Assembly (NCBI GenBank): GCA_029261875.1
Contig: JAJDAL010000028.1
Coordinates: 44,967 to 108,966 of the forward strand
Length of the DNA stretch: 64,000 bases
Source: Deltaproteobacteria bacterium
GTDB taxonomy: Bacteria; Myxococcota_A; UBA9160; JAJDAL01
Direction: 5' to 3'
Below, piece after piece: positions 24,470-33,149 of this stretch (the stretch's first letter is position 1; each line of letters opens with the position of its first letter). Both the position numbers and the translations under genes were made by a program. Below the pieces are notes generated by a model, which saw nothing but the letters and a program-made list of their open reading frames with translations, ran no database searches and was not told where the DNA came from.

Positions 24470-25530
24470 TCTCCGCCGAAGGCGTACACGATCTCGCGAA
24501 GAATCTGGGATTCGATCTGGTGGGAATTGCGCCGGCACTGCCCTCGCCGGAAACGGAATTTCTGCGCGAATGGGTCGAGCGCGGCTATGCGGGGGAGATG
24601 GGGTACATCGAACGGCGCGTCGAGGAACGCGTCGATCCACGTCGCGTGCTCGAGGGTGCGCGAAGTGTGATCTCCGTCGGTCTCGTCTACGACCCGGGCG
24701 CGAAGCGGTCCGCCGGGGGGCCTTGGATCGCGCGCTATGCGGGCGGTGACGATTACCACGATGTATTGGGGGATCGCCTGGAAGCCCTCGTGTCGGCCCT
24801 CGAGGCCTGGGCCGCGAAGCCCATTCGCACGCGCGCCTATGTGGATACGGGGCCCGTGCAAGAGCGCGTGTTCGCCGCCTACGGGGGGCTCGGATGGATC
24901 GGAAAGAACACCTGCCTCATCCACCCACGCCTGGGTTCCTATCTGTTTCTCGGCGTCGTTTTGACGGACCTCGATCTACCTGCGGGGGAACGCGAGCCCG
25001 ATCATTGCGGGACGTGTCGCGCCTGTCTCGACGTCTGTCCTACGGATGCGTTCGTGGCGCCGTACGTGCTGGATGCGACGCGCTGCATCTCCTACACGAC
25101 GATCGAAAGCCGGGAATCGATTCCCCTGGAGTTGCGCGACGACCACGGGGGGCACGTGTTTGGATGCGATCTATGCCAGGAGGTGTGCCCCTGGAATCTT
25201 CGGCGCGGACGAAGCATTCCCGAAGACGGCTACGGACTTCGCAAGCGGTTGCATCCGAGGGAGTCTTGGCAGCAGCCGACGCTGTCTTGGCTGCTGGGCC
25301 TCGATGAGGAGGCCTGGCGATCCGTCACCCGCGGGACCGCGTTGCGACGCACGAAATATCGCGGTCTTCTGCGCAACGCCATGGTGGCGGCGGGAAATTC
25401 CGGCGATCGGTCGCTCATCCCGCAGCTCGAACGCCTGGCGCACGAGTCCGACCCGATGTTGGCCGAGCACGCGAACTGGGCGCTCGGGAAGTTGCAATCA
25501 GGTCTTGCGGGCGACCAGGCGAGCGAGTGA
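24466..25530 (+). CDS. queG: tRNA epoxyqueuosine reductase
   Basis: 354 aa from the ATG overlapping the exosortase stop. Cobalamin- and Fe-S-dependent final step of queuosine synthesis in tRNA. N-terminal part LGFDLVGIAPA and GGLGWIGKNTCLIHPRLGSYLFL; the two 4Fe-4S motifs are HCGTCRACLDVCPTDAF and CDLCQEVCPWN; a C-terminal HEAT-like tail (RGLLRNAMVAAGNSGD, DPMLAEHANWALGKL) is typical of the long form. Its last 33 nt overlap the 3' end of the convergent methyltransferase gene. Confidence 0.96.
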   Translation: MISAEGVHDLAKNLGFDLVGIAPALPSPETEFLREWVERGYAGEMGYIERRVEERVDPRRVLEGARSVISVGLVYDPGAKRSAGGPWIARYAGGDDYHDVLGDRLEALVSALEAWAAKPIRTRAYVDTGPVQERVFAAYGGLGWIGKNTCLIHPRLGSYLFLGVVLTDLDLPAGEREPDHCGTCRACLDVCPTDAFVAPYVLDATRCISYTTIESRESIPLELRDDHGGHVFGCDLCQEVCPWNLRRGRSIPEDGYGLRKRLHPRESWQQPTLSWLLGLDEEAWRSVTRGTALRRTKYRGLLRNAMVAAGNSGDRSLIPQLERLAHESDPMLAEHANWALGKLQSGLAGDQASE

Positions 25531-26040
25531 CTCGGGGCGGGGCAGGTCGGTCCGGAGCTCTTCGTAGGCCAGGGTTTCGAGCTTCCCGAACATGCGCTGC
25601 AATTCCTGGGGTTCGAGCAGGAACGCCGGATTCTTGGGCCCATAGCCCAGTTCTCTTTGCTGAATCGTAAAGGTCTCGTACACGAGGATTCCGCCGGGCT
25701 GCAGGACGTCGATCAGGTCTTGGCTGCGTTTTCGGTCGAGAAAGCGAAACACCAGAACACAGGCGAACGCTGACCGCGCGAGCGGGAGTCCGCGAGTCTC
25801 TTCGACATCGCAGCGAACCGTTTGAAGGGGCAGGTCGGCCGCCTTGGCGCGGTCCGCGAGTTCCCGGAGGAAGCCGGCATTGCGATCGAGACCAACCGTG
25901 TGGGCGCCCCGCTCCGCGCAGGCGACGGCATGTCTTCCGCGTCCGCACGCCAGGTCGAGCAGGGGGCCGCGCGTGGCGGCCGCCCGGATCGTGGCTTCGT
26001 GCGCACGAAACCAGGGGGAGGGGGCGGTGAGCTCGCTCAC
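25498..26040 (-). CDS. Class I SAM-dependent methyltransferase (TehB-like size)
   Basis: 180 aa from GTG overlapping the GDPD stop by 4 nt; the 449-aa track ORF runs through GDPD out of frame. Motif I is LLDLACGRGRHAVACAERG, motif II VGLDRNAGFL, then TVRCDVEETRGLPLARSAFACVLVFRFLDR and LQPGGILVYETF. The compact form, with no substrate domain, resembles small-molecule detoxification methyltransferases. Substrate unknown. Its 3' end overlaps queG antisense by 33 nt, so both genes share sequence at their ends. Confidence 0.88.
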   Translation of the reverse strand: MSELTAPSPWFRAHEATIRAAATRGPLLDLACGRGRHAVACAERGAHTVGLDRNAGFLRELADRAKAADLPLQTVRCDVEETRGLPLARSAFACVLVFRFLDRKRSQDLIDVLQPGGILVYETFTIQQRELGYGPKNPAFLLEPQELQRMFGKLETLAYEELRTDLPRPESLARLVARKT

Positions 26041-26840
26041 GAACGGGCGGCGACGACGGCCGCCAGTCGCGCGGGAAAATCGGACATGATCCCGTCCACG
26101 CCGACGTCGATCAGGGTCTCCATGCTCGACGGCGAATTGACGGTCCAGACGTGGATCTCCACGCCGTGACGATGGGCGTACTCGACGAGCTTCGGGGTGG
26201 CGACGGGTCGACCTGCGAATTGTTCCGGGACCTGGAGCGCCATGCTGTCGGAAGGCGGCGGACCGTCCTGTAGCGCGGCTCGAATGAATCCCACGACGTC
26301 CGACGCGGATGCGCCGAGGGCGGTTTCGATTCCCAAGCGTCGGCGTTCGCTTCGGAGCTCCTGCATGATGGCGTCGTCGGCGGACGTCAATAGCGTGGTC
26401 GCTTCGCGTTCGGCATTCGCGATACAACGTCCCACGCACTCGATGAATTTTTCGGGTGCGGCCTTGAGTTCGAGGTTGAAGCGCGCTTCCGGAAAAGCCG
26501 ACAACGCCTCTTCCAGGGTCGGTACGCGGATTCCCTGGCCGCGGAAGGGAAATGTCCGTCCGGCGTCCGGTGAGAACGTGTGCCCGGCGTCGAGGGCTTG
26601 AAGTTCCGCGAGGCTGAGTTCTGATACCAAGCCGTGGCCGTCGGTGGTTCGCTCGACGCGTGGGTCGTGGAGCAAGACCGCAACCCCGTCGCGGGTGGCG
26701 TGGAGATCGCTTTCGAGCATGACGGCGCCCGCCGCCAGCCCTTGCTCGAAGGCCAGCAGCGTGTTCTCCGGATACTCCCCGGACGCCCCGCGATGGGCGA
26801 TCACCATCGGCTTTCTGAGGTCGAAGTACGGATGCCGCAC
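26037..26840 (-). CDS. Glycerophosphodiester phosphodiesterase
   Basis: 267 aa from GTG 26840 (ATG 26807 gives 256 aa). The GDPD signature is full: VIAHRGASGEYPENTLLAF (catalytic His), ESDLHATRDGVAVLLHDP (metal Glu/Asp and second His), ELKAAPEKFIE and HVWTVNSPSSMETLIDVGVDGIMSDFP. It splits glycerophosphodiesters to glycerol-3-phosphate and an alcohol. No signal peptide in the chosen frame, so it is cytosolic like UgpQ. It starts close to the divergent dcd gene and overlaps the methyltransferase. Confidence 0.93.
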   Translation of the reverse strand: MRHPYFDLRKPMVIAHRGASGEYPENTLLAFEQGLAAGAVMLESDLHATRDGVAVLLHDPRVERTTDGHGLVSELSLAELQALDAGHTFSPDAGRTFPFRGQGIRVPTLEEALSAFPEARFNLELKAAPEKFIECVGRCIANAEREATTLLTSADDAIMQELRSERRRLGIETALGASASDVVGFIRAALQDGPPPSDSMALQVPEQFAGRPVATPKLVEYAHRHGVEIHVWTVNSPSSMETLIDVGVDGIMSDFPARLAAVVAARS

Positions 26841-26867
26841 GATCCATACGTTATCATGCGCGCCCTC

Positions 26868-27380
26868 ATGGCTGTGCTGACCAAGGACGCCATTCTCGAA
26901 GAGCTGAACACCGGACGCCTTCGCATCGAGCCCCTCGAGCCCGAGCAGGTAGGTCCGGCTTCGGTCGATTTGACGTTGGCGGACGAAATCCGTGTGATCC
27001 TGCCGGGAGGCGAGCCCATCGCGATTCGCGATGAGGTCGATTTCCGCGAGCACACCCGCGCCCAACGGCTCGATGATCCGTTTCTGCTCGAACCCGGCGT
27101 AACGATCCACGGCATCACGCGCGAACGAATCTCCCTACCCGAGAACCTGTGTGGATTCCTGGAAGGCCGCAGCCGCTTCGCTCGCCTGGGGTTGATGATT
27201 CACGTTACGAGCGCCTTCGTGCAGCCCGGGGTTTCGAACCGCCAGGTGCTCGAGATGAGCAATGTTTCCGGTCACCCGCTGCGCATCTTTCCCGGGGTTC
27301 GGCTGTGTCAATTGGTGTTGATGCGCACGGAGGGCAACGCCGTCTACCGCGGCCGTTTCGCGGACCAAGAGCGTCTGTGA
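26868..27380 (+). CDS. dcd: dCTP deaminase
   Basis: 170 aa from ATG 26868; ATG 26856 and GTG 26874 are equally in frame and no Shine-Dalgarno decides. It converts dCTP to dUTP (some members go on to dUMP). Trimeric dUTPase-like fold: PEQVGPASVDLTLADEI, FLEGRSRFARLGLMIHVTSAFVQPG with the conserved Ser and Arg, and QVLEMSN with the catalytic Glu. GRSRFARLG replaces the common GRSSLARLG but keeps both key residues. One-nucleotide overlap with dtd. Confidence 0.92.
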   Translation: MAVLTKDAILEELNTGRLRIEPLEPEQVGPASVDLTLADEIRVILPGGEPIAIRDEVDFREHTRAQRLDDPFLLEPGVTIHGITRERISLPENLCGFLEGRSRFARLGLMIHVTSAFVQPGVSNRQVLEMSNVSGHPLRIFPGVRLCQLVLMRTEGNAVYRGRFADQERL

Positions 27381-27829
27381 TGCGAGCGGTGGCGCAGCGC
27401 GTACGGCGGGCCGAGGTGCGGGTGGCCGACGAACGCATCGCCGCCATGGGGGAGGGGTTGCTGGCGCTGGTGGGTGTCGGGCAGGACGATGCCGAGCCCC
27501 AGGCGCGCGAACTCGCGCGGCGCCTCGTGGCGTTGCGCATCTTTCCCGACGCGCAGGGCAAGATGAATCGGTCGCTGTTGGACGCGGGCGGAACGTTGGG
27601 GGTGGTGTCTCAGTTCACCCTGTACGGGGATACGCGCCAGGGTAGGCGTCCTTATTTCGGTGCGGCGGCGGAGCCCGCACGAGCCGAACCGTTGATCGAT
27701 GCGCTGGTCGCGGCCGCCCGGGAGGAAGGCGCGACCGTGGTGACGGGGCGCTTCGGCGCGATGATGGACGTGAGTCTCGTCAACGCCGGTCCGGTTACGA
27801 TCCTCTTGGACACGGAAAAGCATTTCTAG
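27380..27829 (+). CDS. dtd: D-aminoacyl-tRNA deacylase
   Basis: 149 aa, full length; the upstream part of the track ORF (from 27149) is dcd out of frame. It hydrolyses D-amino acids from tRNA to protect translation. Diagnostic motifs are VVSQFTLYGDTRQGRRP and the cross-subunit VNAGPVTILL, both intact; N-terminus MRAVAQRVRRAEVRV is typical. The start ATG shares its A with the dcd TGA. Confidence 0.97.
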   Translation: MRAVAQRVRRAEVRVADERIAAMGEGLLALVGVGQDDAEPQARELARRLVALRIFPDAQGKMNRSLLDAGGTLGVVSQFTLYGDTRQGRRPYFGAAAEPARAEPLIDALVAAAREEGATVVTGRFGAMMDVSLVNAGPVTILLDTEKHF

Positions 27830-27900
27830 CCAGTCCGCCTTGACCCCGGCCGTGAACGCGGCAGTATCCGGGAGTCCGCACTTCGCTGGGGGGTGAGAGC

Positions 27901-28299
27901 GTGAGACGCAAATACCGAAATTGCATGCGAAATCTGCCTGAGACGCGTTCCGCGGGGAATTCCCGAAGGAGACGCGGCTGGCTGCTGCTCGTCGCTTTGG
28001 TCTGGGTTCTTCAGGTGCCGACGGCTTCAGCGGCCGAGAGCGCCGCCGGGGAAGCCAGCATCGGGGCGGCCTCTGCGGTGGCCTCGTTGATCTACGGGCC
28101 GACCAAAATCGTCTACGCCACGCTGGGGCTCTTGTTCAGTGGTGGGGCGTGGTTGTTGACCGGTGGCGACGAAGACATCGCCGGGCCGATCTACCACGCT
28201 TCCGTGCGCGGTGACTATGTGGTGACCCCAGACCACCTGAAGGGAGACCGGTCCCTGGAATTCGTCGGTCGGGATCCCCGCGACGGAGAGGGCTTTTAG
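27901..28299 (+). CDS. Small exported protein of unknown function
   Basis: 132 aa from GTG with GGGGGG about 9 nt upstream. A basic N-terminus and hydrophobic stretch (GWLLLVALVWVLQVPTASAAES) look like a cleavable signal peptide with an AxA site. A second hydrophobic segment (IVYATLGLLFSGGAWLLTGG) is followed by DEDIAGPIYHASVRGDYVVTPDHL and SLEFVGRDP. I recall similar hypothetical proteins in other delta-type genomes but know no function. It lies between dtd and ccdA on the same strand. Confidence 0.7.
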   Translation: MRRKYRNCMRNLPETRSAGNSRRRRGWLLLVALVWVLQVPTASAAESAAGEASIGAASAVASLIYGPTKIVYATLGLLFSGGAWLLTGGDEDIAGPIYHASVRGDYVVTPDHLKGDRSLEFVGRDPRDGEGF

Positions 28300-28347
28300 C
28301 CTTCCCGCAGCCACACCGGCTATTCTGGGACGAAGGATGCTGGTGTC

Positions 28348-29130
28348 GTGATGACTGAGTTCAGCTCCGTCGCTTCCTTTGGAACCGCCTTCGCGGCGGG
28401 CCTACTATCCGTGTTTTCGCCTTGCGTTCTCCCGCTGATGCCCGCGTACCTCTCTCTGGTGTCCGGTGTCTCGGTCGAAGAAATGCAGGACATGGCGGAC
28501 GATCACGGATTGCGTCGCCGGGTGCTGCTGTCCTGCACGGGATTCGTGGCCGGCTTCTCCACCATCTTCATCGTGTTGGGCGCGGGCGCGGTGATGGTTG
28601 GACACGTCTTGCGCACCTGGCGCGGCGAGATCTTCGGATTCGATTTCGGTGTGGCGCAGCTGGCGGGCATCGTGCTGTTCCTGATGGGGTTGCACCTGAC
28701 GGGGATTCTTCCGCTCCACCTGCTGTACCGGGAGCAGCGCATCCATTTGAAAGGACGGCGCACGAGCTTCTTGTGGACCTACGTGGCCGGGGCGGCCTTC
28801 GGCTTTGGCTGGTCTCCCTGCATCGGGCCGATTCTGGCGGGGATTCTCAGTATCGCGGGGAGCCGGGAGACCGTGGGGCAGGGCGTTGCGTTGCTGGCGG
28901 TGTATTCGGCGGGGCTCGGCGTTCCGTTCTTCTTGGCGGGCTGGAGCATCGAATTCTTTTTTCGAACCTTCGAGAAGGTCAAACATCACTTCCGAAAAGT
29001 CGAGATCGCTTCGGGGGGGTTGCTGATGATCGTGGGGATGTTGATCCTGAGTGACAATCTCACGAGCCTGAATCGCTATTTCATGTTCCTCAATCGCTTC
29101 ATCTACGCCGTCGAAGAAGCGATCCTGTGA
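28348..29130 (+). CDS. ccdA: Cytochrome c biogenesis / thiol-reductant transporter CcdA
   Basis: 260 aa, six hydrophobic segments. It carries reducing power from cytosolic thioredoxin across the inner membrane. The two redox-active Cys regions are VFSPCVLPLMPAYLSLVSG in TM1 and FGWSPCIGPILAGIL in TM4, in the pseudo-symmetric CcdA arrangement. GTG 28348 or ATG 28351 after GAAGGA. The tlpA-like gene follows 87 nt later and is the likely electron acceptor. Confidence 0.96.
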   Translation: MMTEFSSVASFGTAFAAGLLSVFSPCVLPLMPAYLSLVSGVSVEEMQDMADDHGLRRRVLLSCTGFVAGFSTIFIVLGAGAVMVGHVLRTWRGEIFGFDFGVAQLAGIVLFLMGLHLTGILPLHLLYREQRIHLKGRRTSFLWTYVAGAAFGFGWSPCIGPILAGILSIAGSRETVGQGVALLAVYSAGLGVPFFLAGWSIEFFFRTFEKVKHHFRKVEIASGGLLMIVGMLILSDNLTSLNRYFMFLNRFIYAVEEAIL

Positions 29131-29170
29131 AGCGGTTGCGTGGCGGGCAAGGACAGGCTTGCGGCGTCGG

Positions 29171-29199
29171 TTGACCCTCGTGGGTCTCCCTCCTAGTTT
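29171..29199 (+). promoter_or_regulatory. Predicted promoter of the tlpA-like gene
   Basis: TTGACC (29171-29176), 17-nt spacer, TAGTTT (29194-29199). The predicted start is about 12 nt before the GTG at 29218, leaving room for the GAGG ribosome site. Confidence 0.5.
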
Positions 29200-29217
29200 T
29201 CGATAGAGCGAGGTTCG

Positions 29218-29775
29218 GTGTCCATGGTTTCTGCAAAAAGCTGGAGTGGGTTGTTCGCCGGCGCGGTATTCCTGGCCGCGACCCTCGCGTGCGGTGCTTC
29301 GGACCCCGATGCCGCGGGGTCGGGCGCCCACGAGGTGCGCCGCGCCGCGCCGCAATTCGCGTTGCCGGATCTGGCGGGCAATACGGTGAGCCTGGAAGCG
29401 TTGCGCGGCAAGATCGTCGTGATCGACTTTTGGGCAACCTGGTGCCCGCCGTGCATCTTTCAGATTCCCATTCTCAATACGCTGTACGAAGCCCGCAAAG
29501 ACGCCGGGGTGGTGGTTCTGGGTGTGTCGGTCGATACCGAGGGGCGCGACGTCGTGGCCCCCTACGCGGAGGAGAACGAAATCCTCTACCCGGTATTGCT
29601 CGGCGATGAGAGCCTGGCGCGCCAATTCGGCGCCCCGGGGTTCCCCGCACTGGTGATCGTCGCGCCGGATGGCACTATCGACACGGTGCACGTGGGCTTG
29701 ATCGAGCTCGCGGAACTCGAAGCCGCCCTCGATCGCGTGGCAGCGTCGGAAATCGTTCTCCCCGAAGAGGTCTGA
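29218..29775 (+). CDS. TlpA-like periplasmic thioredoxin
   Basis: 185 aa from GTG with GAGG. A hydrophobic leader ends in FLAATLACGASD; Cys25 could be a lipoprotein anchor, though TLAC is a weak lipobox. The redoxin domain has PQFALPDLAGNTVSLEALRGK, active site FWATWCPPC (Cys76/Cys79) and cis-Pro GAPGFPALVIVAPDG. It probably takes electrons from CcdA to reduce apocytochrome c or other periplasmic disulfides. The substrate is inferred only from the ccdA neighbour. It has its own promoter-like element. Confidence 0.93.
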   Translation: MSMVSAKSWSGLFAGAVFLAATLACGASDPDAAGSGAHEVRRAAPQFALPDLAGNTVSLEALRGKIVVIDFWATWCPPCIFQIPILNTLYEARKDAGVVVLGVSVDTEGRDVVAPYAEENEILYPVLLGDESLARQFGAPGFPALVIVAPDGTIDTVHVGLIELAELEAALDRVAASEIVLPEEV

Positions 29776-29803
29776 TCCAGCGCGCGGCCTGCGATCCCCG
29801 CGG

Positions 29804-29809
29804 TATACT
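29804..29809 (+). promoter_or_regulatory. Candidate -10 element (TATACT) before lptD
   Basis: TATACT ends 7 nt before the lptD GTG, and no Shine-Dalgarno is seen. No good -35 lies 16-18 nt upstream, so the call is weak. Confidence 0.3.
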
Positions 29810-29816
29810 GCGGCCC

Positions 29817-32420
29817 GTGGGGAGCCGTGTCGCGCAGTGCCAGTGGATCGAGTCCGCTTTCCCGTGGACCCCGCTCCTTGCCGTTTGCCTGACCCTTTGG
29901 GTTCTCGGGGTCGGGAACGCGTCCTTCGCGATCGACGAAGAAAAGCGCATGCCCTTCGACCTGACGGCAGTCGAAGTCGAATATGACCGCGGCCGCGAGC
30001 TCTACATCGCGAGCGGCGACGTCGTGATCGTCCAGCTCGAACCCAAACGAACCCTCACCGCAGATTGGATCACGTTCAGCAATCGCACCCAGCAGGGGAT
30101 CGCGAGCGGGAACGTGGTTCTGGTGGATGGGCTCGACACCCTGAACGCCGATTTTCTGCAATTCCATGTGAGCGAGTCCCAGGGCATCGTTTTCGATGGG
30201 CGGCTGTCGTCGGGCGAACGCGGCTACCGAATGGAGGGCGCGGAGGTTCGCCAAACCGCCAGCGAACAATACGAGTTCAAGAAGGGCGTCTTTACGACCT
30301 GTCGTTGTCCGGACGAGGGGCGCGAGCCCTGGCGCATTCGAGCCGAGAGCGCGGATATCGAAGTGGGGGGGTACGCGGTGGCGCGCAACACCACCTTCGA
30401 CGTTCTGGGTGTGCCCGTGGCTTGGATGCCGTGGATGATCTATCCGCTCAAGACCGAGCGCACGACGGGATTCTTGTTTCCCGAACTCAATGCTTCGAGC
30501 CGGGGAACCGGGGATATCGGGATCCCGTTCTTTTGGGCCGCCCGGGAAAACATCAACGTGACCTTTACGCCCGCCATCGTCTCCGGTCGGGGTTTCAAGC
30601 CGAAGTTGTTGGTCGACTACGTGTTCGGCGAGGAATCCGATGGAAGCCTGTTCGCGTCGTTCCTCGACGATCACCGAACGGATCCCCCCGACCCGTCGAC
30701 ACCCTTCGACAAGGAACGCTGGGCCTTCGATCTCAACCACGACCAATTCCTACCCTGGGACATGCGATTGCAGGCGGATATCCAGTTGGTTTCCGACAAC
30801 CAGTGGCCCTTCGACTTCCGCCGTTTCAGTGAACACCGGCCGGATCGCTATCTCGATTCCGTCGCGTTCCTCACCAAACACTTCGAAGGCGAAAGCGGGG
30901 CGTATGCGGTGGTGCCTTCGGTCCGCCTGACCGACGACCTGCAGAGCCCCGACGATCTCGATCGCGATCGCTTCATGCTGCAGCGCTGGCCGGAAGTCGA
31001 GTTCACAGGACTTGCGAAACCGGTTGCAAGGAGTCCCTTCGTCGGCAGCTTCGACGTGGAGTATTCGTTCTTTCAGGGTTTCCGGAAGGCCGATGATCGC
31101 TTCGAAGGGGCGATCGACGTGGACAAGATCTTCCTCGATACCGGTATCGATGCGCGTCCGGACGGGACCGAGCGCGATGCCGGCGGGCGCTTCGTCGTGG
31201 GCGATGGAAGTCTCGACAACGCGGCGCTCGGAGGGCCCGAAGGCGACGGGCGCTTCCAGGAAGGAGAGCCCCTGGTCGACAACGGCAATCGGCTGATCTT
31301 GAATCCCCGCGTGGCCCTTCCGTTGCAAGTGGGCGAAATCCTGGAGCTGCAACCGGAGCTGGGCGTGCATCAAACGTTCTACGAGAGCGATGAACGCAGC
31401 TTCGAGAGCCGCACCCTCTTTACGGGACGCATCGACGCCCAAGCGCGCATGCGCCGCACCTTCGATCTGCCATTCGGGATGGGAAAAGGGGTTCATATCC
31501 TCGAACCCCAATTCGGTTACGCGATCGTCTCCCATTCGTTCCAGCGCAAGAACCCGATGTTCGTGCCCCGCACCGCGACACCGCAGAAACGCATTCGCCA
31601 ATTCGACCTCGACAACGTGACGCGCGACGTCGCGGATCGGATCGAGAGCTATCACGGATTCACGGTCGGTTTTGCGAATCGACTCTACGGTGAGGGGTTC
31701 CTCGAGTCGATCGTTCCCGATTGGTTGCCCGACGTTCGGCCGATTCGGCTGGATGACGAAGAAGAAGACGGCAAAAAGGAAGAGTTGGAAGAAGAGCTTG
31801 GGGTACGGCGAGATACAACGCGACTGCTGGTCGAAGGGACGCTTTCGGCTTCCTATCAGCTGTCTCCGAGTCAGCCCGGGAGCATCTATTTCGAGGGGCG
31901 CGCCTACCCTGGAGGCGGCCTCTTCACCCGGACCATTTTCGGGTACGACCTCGATCAGGCGGTGTTCGCGGAGGGCCTGGCGCAGTTCGGGTACTCGTCG
32001 CCGTTCGGGCACGATTTCGTCATTTCACACCGATACCTGCGCGAGATCCCGCGCTTCTTCGAGTCGTTTCGTTTCAACCGGGAGCGCTTCGACCAATTCG
32101 AAGAAGGCTTCGATCGCGTCAATCAAGCGAGTCTGTTCGCGCGGCTTCCGTTGTCGCGAAACTGGGCAGTTTCCTACAGCGGCGCGTATAGCTTCGAGCA
32201 AGCGATCTCCTTGGGGAACCAGGGTGCCGTGGAGTACATCTCGAGCTGTCGTTGCTGGGCCGCCCAGCTGCGCGTCACCGAAGACCGGGTTCGGGGCCCG
32301 CGAATCGACCTCCAATACACCCTGGTGGGGCTGGGGAACGACGCCATTCGACCGTTTAGCGGGGGCTTGTCCCAGAGTGTCCGGCTCAATCAGTTCTTCG
32401 ACGAGCGAGACGGAAATTAG
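29817..32420 (+). CDS. lptD: LPS-assembly outer-membrane protein LptD
   Basis: 867 aa. A signal peptide of about 38 residues, an OstA/LptA-like N-terminal jellyroll (about 46-165: DLTAVEVEYDRGRELYIASGDVVIV, ADWITFSNRTQQGIASGNVVL) and a long C-terminal beta-barrel. WMPWMIYPLKTERTTGFLFPEL is a family hallmark. With LptE it inserts lipopolysaccharide in the outer leaflet. Four Cys sit in two CRC motifs, Cys162/164 and Cys811/813, comparable to the disulfides that gate E. coli LptD maturation but spaced differently. Its start is 42 nt after the tlpA-like stop; trpG follows. Confidence 0.95.
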   Translation: MGSRVAQCQWIESAFPWTPLLAVCLTLWVLGVGNASFAIDEEKRMPFDLTAVEVEYDRGRELYIASGDVVIVQLEPKRTLTADWITFSNRTQQGIASGNVVLVDGLDTLNADFLQFHVSESQGIVFDGRLSSGERGYRMEGAEVRQTASEQYEFKKGVFTTCRCPDEGREPWRIRAESADIEVGGYAVARNTTFDVLGVPVAWMPWMIYPLKTERTTGFLFPELNASSRGTGDIGIPFFWAARENINVTFTPAIVSGRGFKPKLLVDYVFGEESDGSLFASFLDDHRTDPPDPSTPFDKERWAFDLNHDQFLPWDMRLQADIQLVSDNQWPFDFRRFSEHRPDRYLDSVAFLTKHFEGESGAYAVVPSVRLTDDLQSPDDLDRDRFMLQRWPEVEFTGLAKPVARSPFVGSFDVEYSFFQGFRKADDRFEGAIDVDKIFLDTGIDARPDGTERDAGGRFVVGDGSLDNAALGGPEGDGRFQEGEPLVDNGNRLILNPRVALPLQVGEILELQPELGVHQTFYESDERSFESRTLFTGRIDAQARMRRTFDLPFGMGKGVHILEPQFGYAIVSHSFQRKNPMFVPRTATPQKRIRQFDLDNVTRDVADRIESYHGFTVGFANRLYGEGFLESIVPDWLPDVRPIRLDDEEEDGKKEELEEELGVRRDTTRLLVEGTLSASYQLSPSQPGSIYFEGRAYPGGGLFTRTIFGYDLDQAVFAEGLAQFGYSSPFGHDFVISHRYLREIPRFFESFRFNRERFDQFEEGFDRVNQASLFARLPLSRNWAVSYSGAYSFEQAISLGNQGAVEYISSCRCWAAQLRVTEDRVRGPRIDLQYTLVGLGNDAIRPFSGGLSQSVRLNQFFDERDGN

Positions 32421-32427
32421 GGCCTGC

Positions 32428-32455
32428 TTGACGCGGTAAGGCGCTGTTTGATACC
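32428..32455 (+). promoter_or_regulatory. Predicted promoter of the trpGDCF operon
   Basis: TTGACG (32428-32433), 16-nt spacer, GATACC (32450-32455), directly after the lptD stop. It would give a short leader before the GTG at 32493, where AGAGG is present. Confidence 0.4.
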
Positions 32456-32492
32456 AAGCCCGCAGGCGCCGATTCCGAGCGCAGAGGCTTCC

Positions 32493-33149
32493 GTGTCCTT
32501 CTCCCAAAATTTCGACGCATTCGCCGAACGCGACCACCGGGGCGCGAGCGCAGCGAAGGCGTGCGTCCGGGTGCTGGTCGTCGATAACTACGACTCGTTC
32601 ACCTACAACCTGGTGCAGGCGATCGACGCGTTGGGCGCGCAATGCATCGTGCGCCGAAACGATTGCTTGCGGGCCAGCGCGGTCGCGGACTCCGATTGCG
32701 ACGCGGTGCTGATCTCCCCGGGGCCCGGACGCCCGGAAGCGGCGGGGAGCACCCTCGAGATCGTTGCCCAATGCGCGGCATCTCGCAGGCCCTTGTTGGG
32801 CGTATGTCTCGGCCACCAGGCCATCGCCCGTACATTCGGTGGGCGAATACGGCACGCGCGCGAGGTGATGCACGGCAAGACCTGCGCGATCCATCACCGG
32901 GAGGCGGGGGTGTTTCGCGGGCTGCCGAATCCCTTCGACGCCACGCGCTATCACTCGCTCGCCGTGGACCCCGCCGAGCTGCCGCCGGAGCTCGAGGTCA
33001 CCGCGTGGACGTCCGACGACGAAGTCATGGGTCTGCGTCATCGCACGCTTCCGATCGAGGGCGTCCAGTTTCACCCCGAATCGATCTGTACGCCGGCGGG
33101 CCAGCGGCTCCTGGGGAATTTTCTCACGTCGGTCGAGGCCCAGCGATGA
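32493..33149 (+). CDS. trpG: Anthranilate/aminodeoxychorismate synthase glutaminase subunit
   Basis: 218 aa from GTG 32493 (AGAGG 6 nt upstream); GTG 32571, giving 192 aa and starting at VLVVDNYDSFTYNLV, is a good alternative. Class-I glutamine amidotransferase: ISPGPGRPE oxyanion region, nucleophile in GVCLGHQAIARTFGG and the His-Glu pair in GVQFHPESI. It feeds ammonia to TrpE, or to PabB if shared. The synthase subunit TrpE is not in the window. It overlaps trpD by 4 nt. Confidence 0.93.
   Translation: MSFSQNFDAFAERDHRGASAAKACVRVLVVDNYDSFTYNLVQAIDALGAQCIVRRNDCLRASAVADSDCDAVLISPGPGRPEAAGSTLEIVAQCAASRRPLLGVCLGHQAIARTFGGRIRHAREVMHGKTCAIHHREAGVFRGLPNPFDATRYHSLAVDPAELPPELEVTAWTSDDEVMGLRHRTLPIEGVQFHPESICTPAGQRLLGNFLTSVEAQR

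Noticed and set aside
27901-28299. Small exported protein as exosortase substrate
   Set aside because: Its C-terminus (DPRDGEGF) lacks a sorting motif, membrane helix and Arg cluster.
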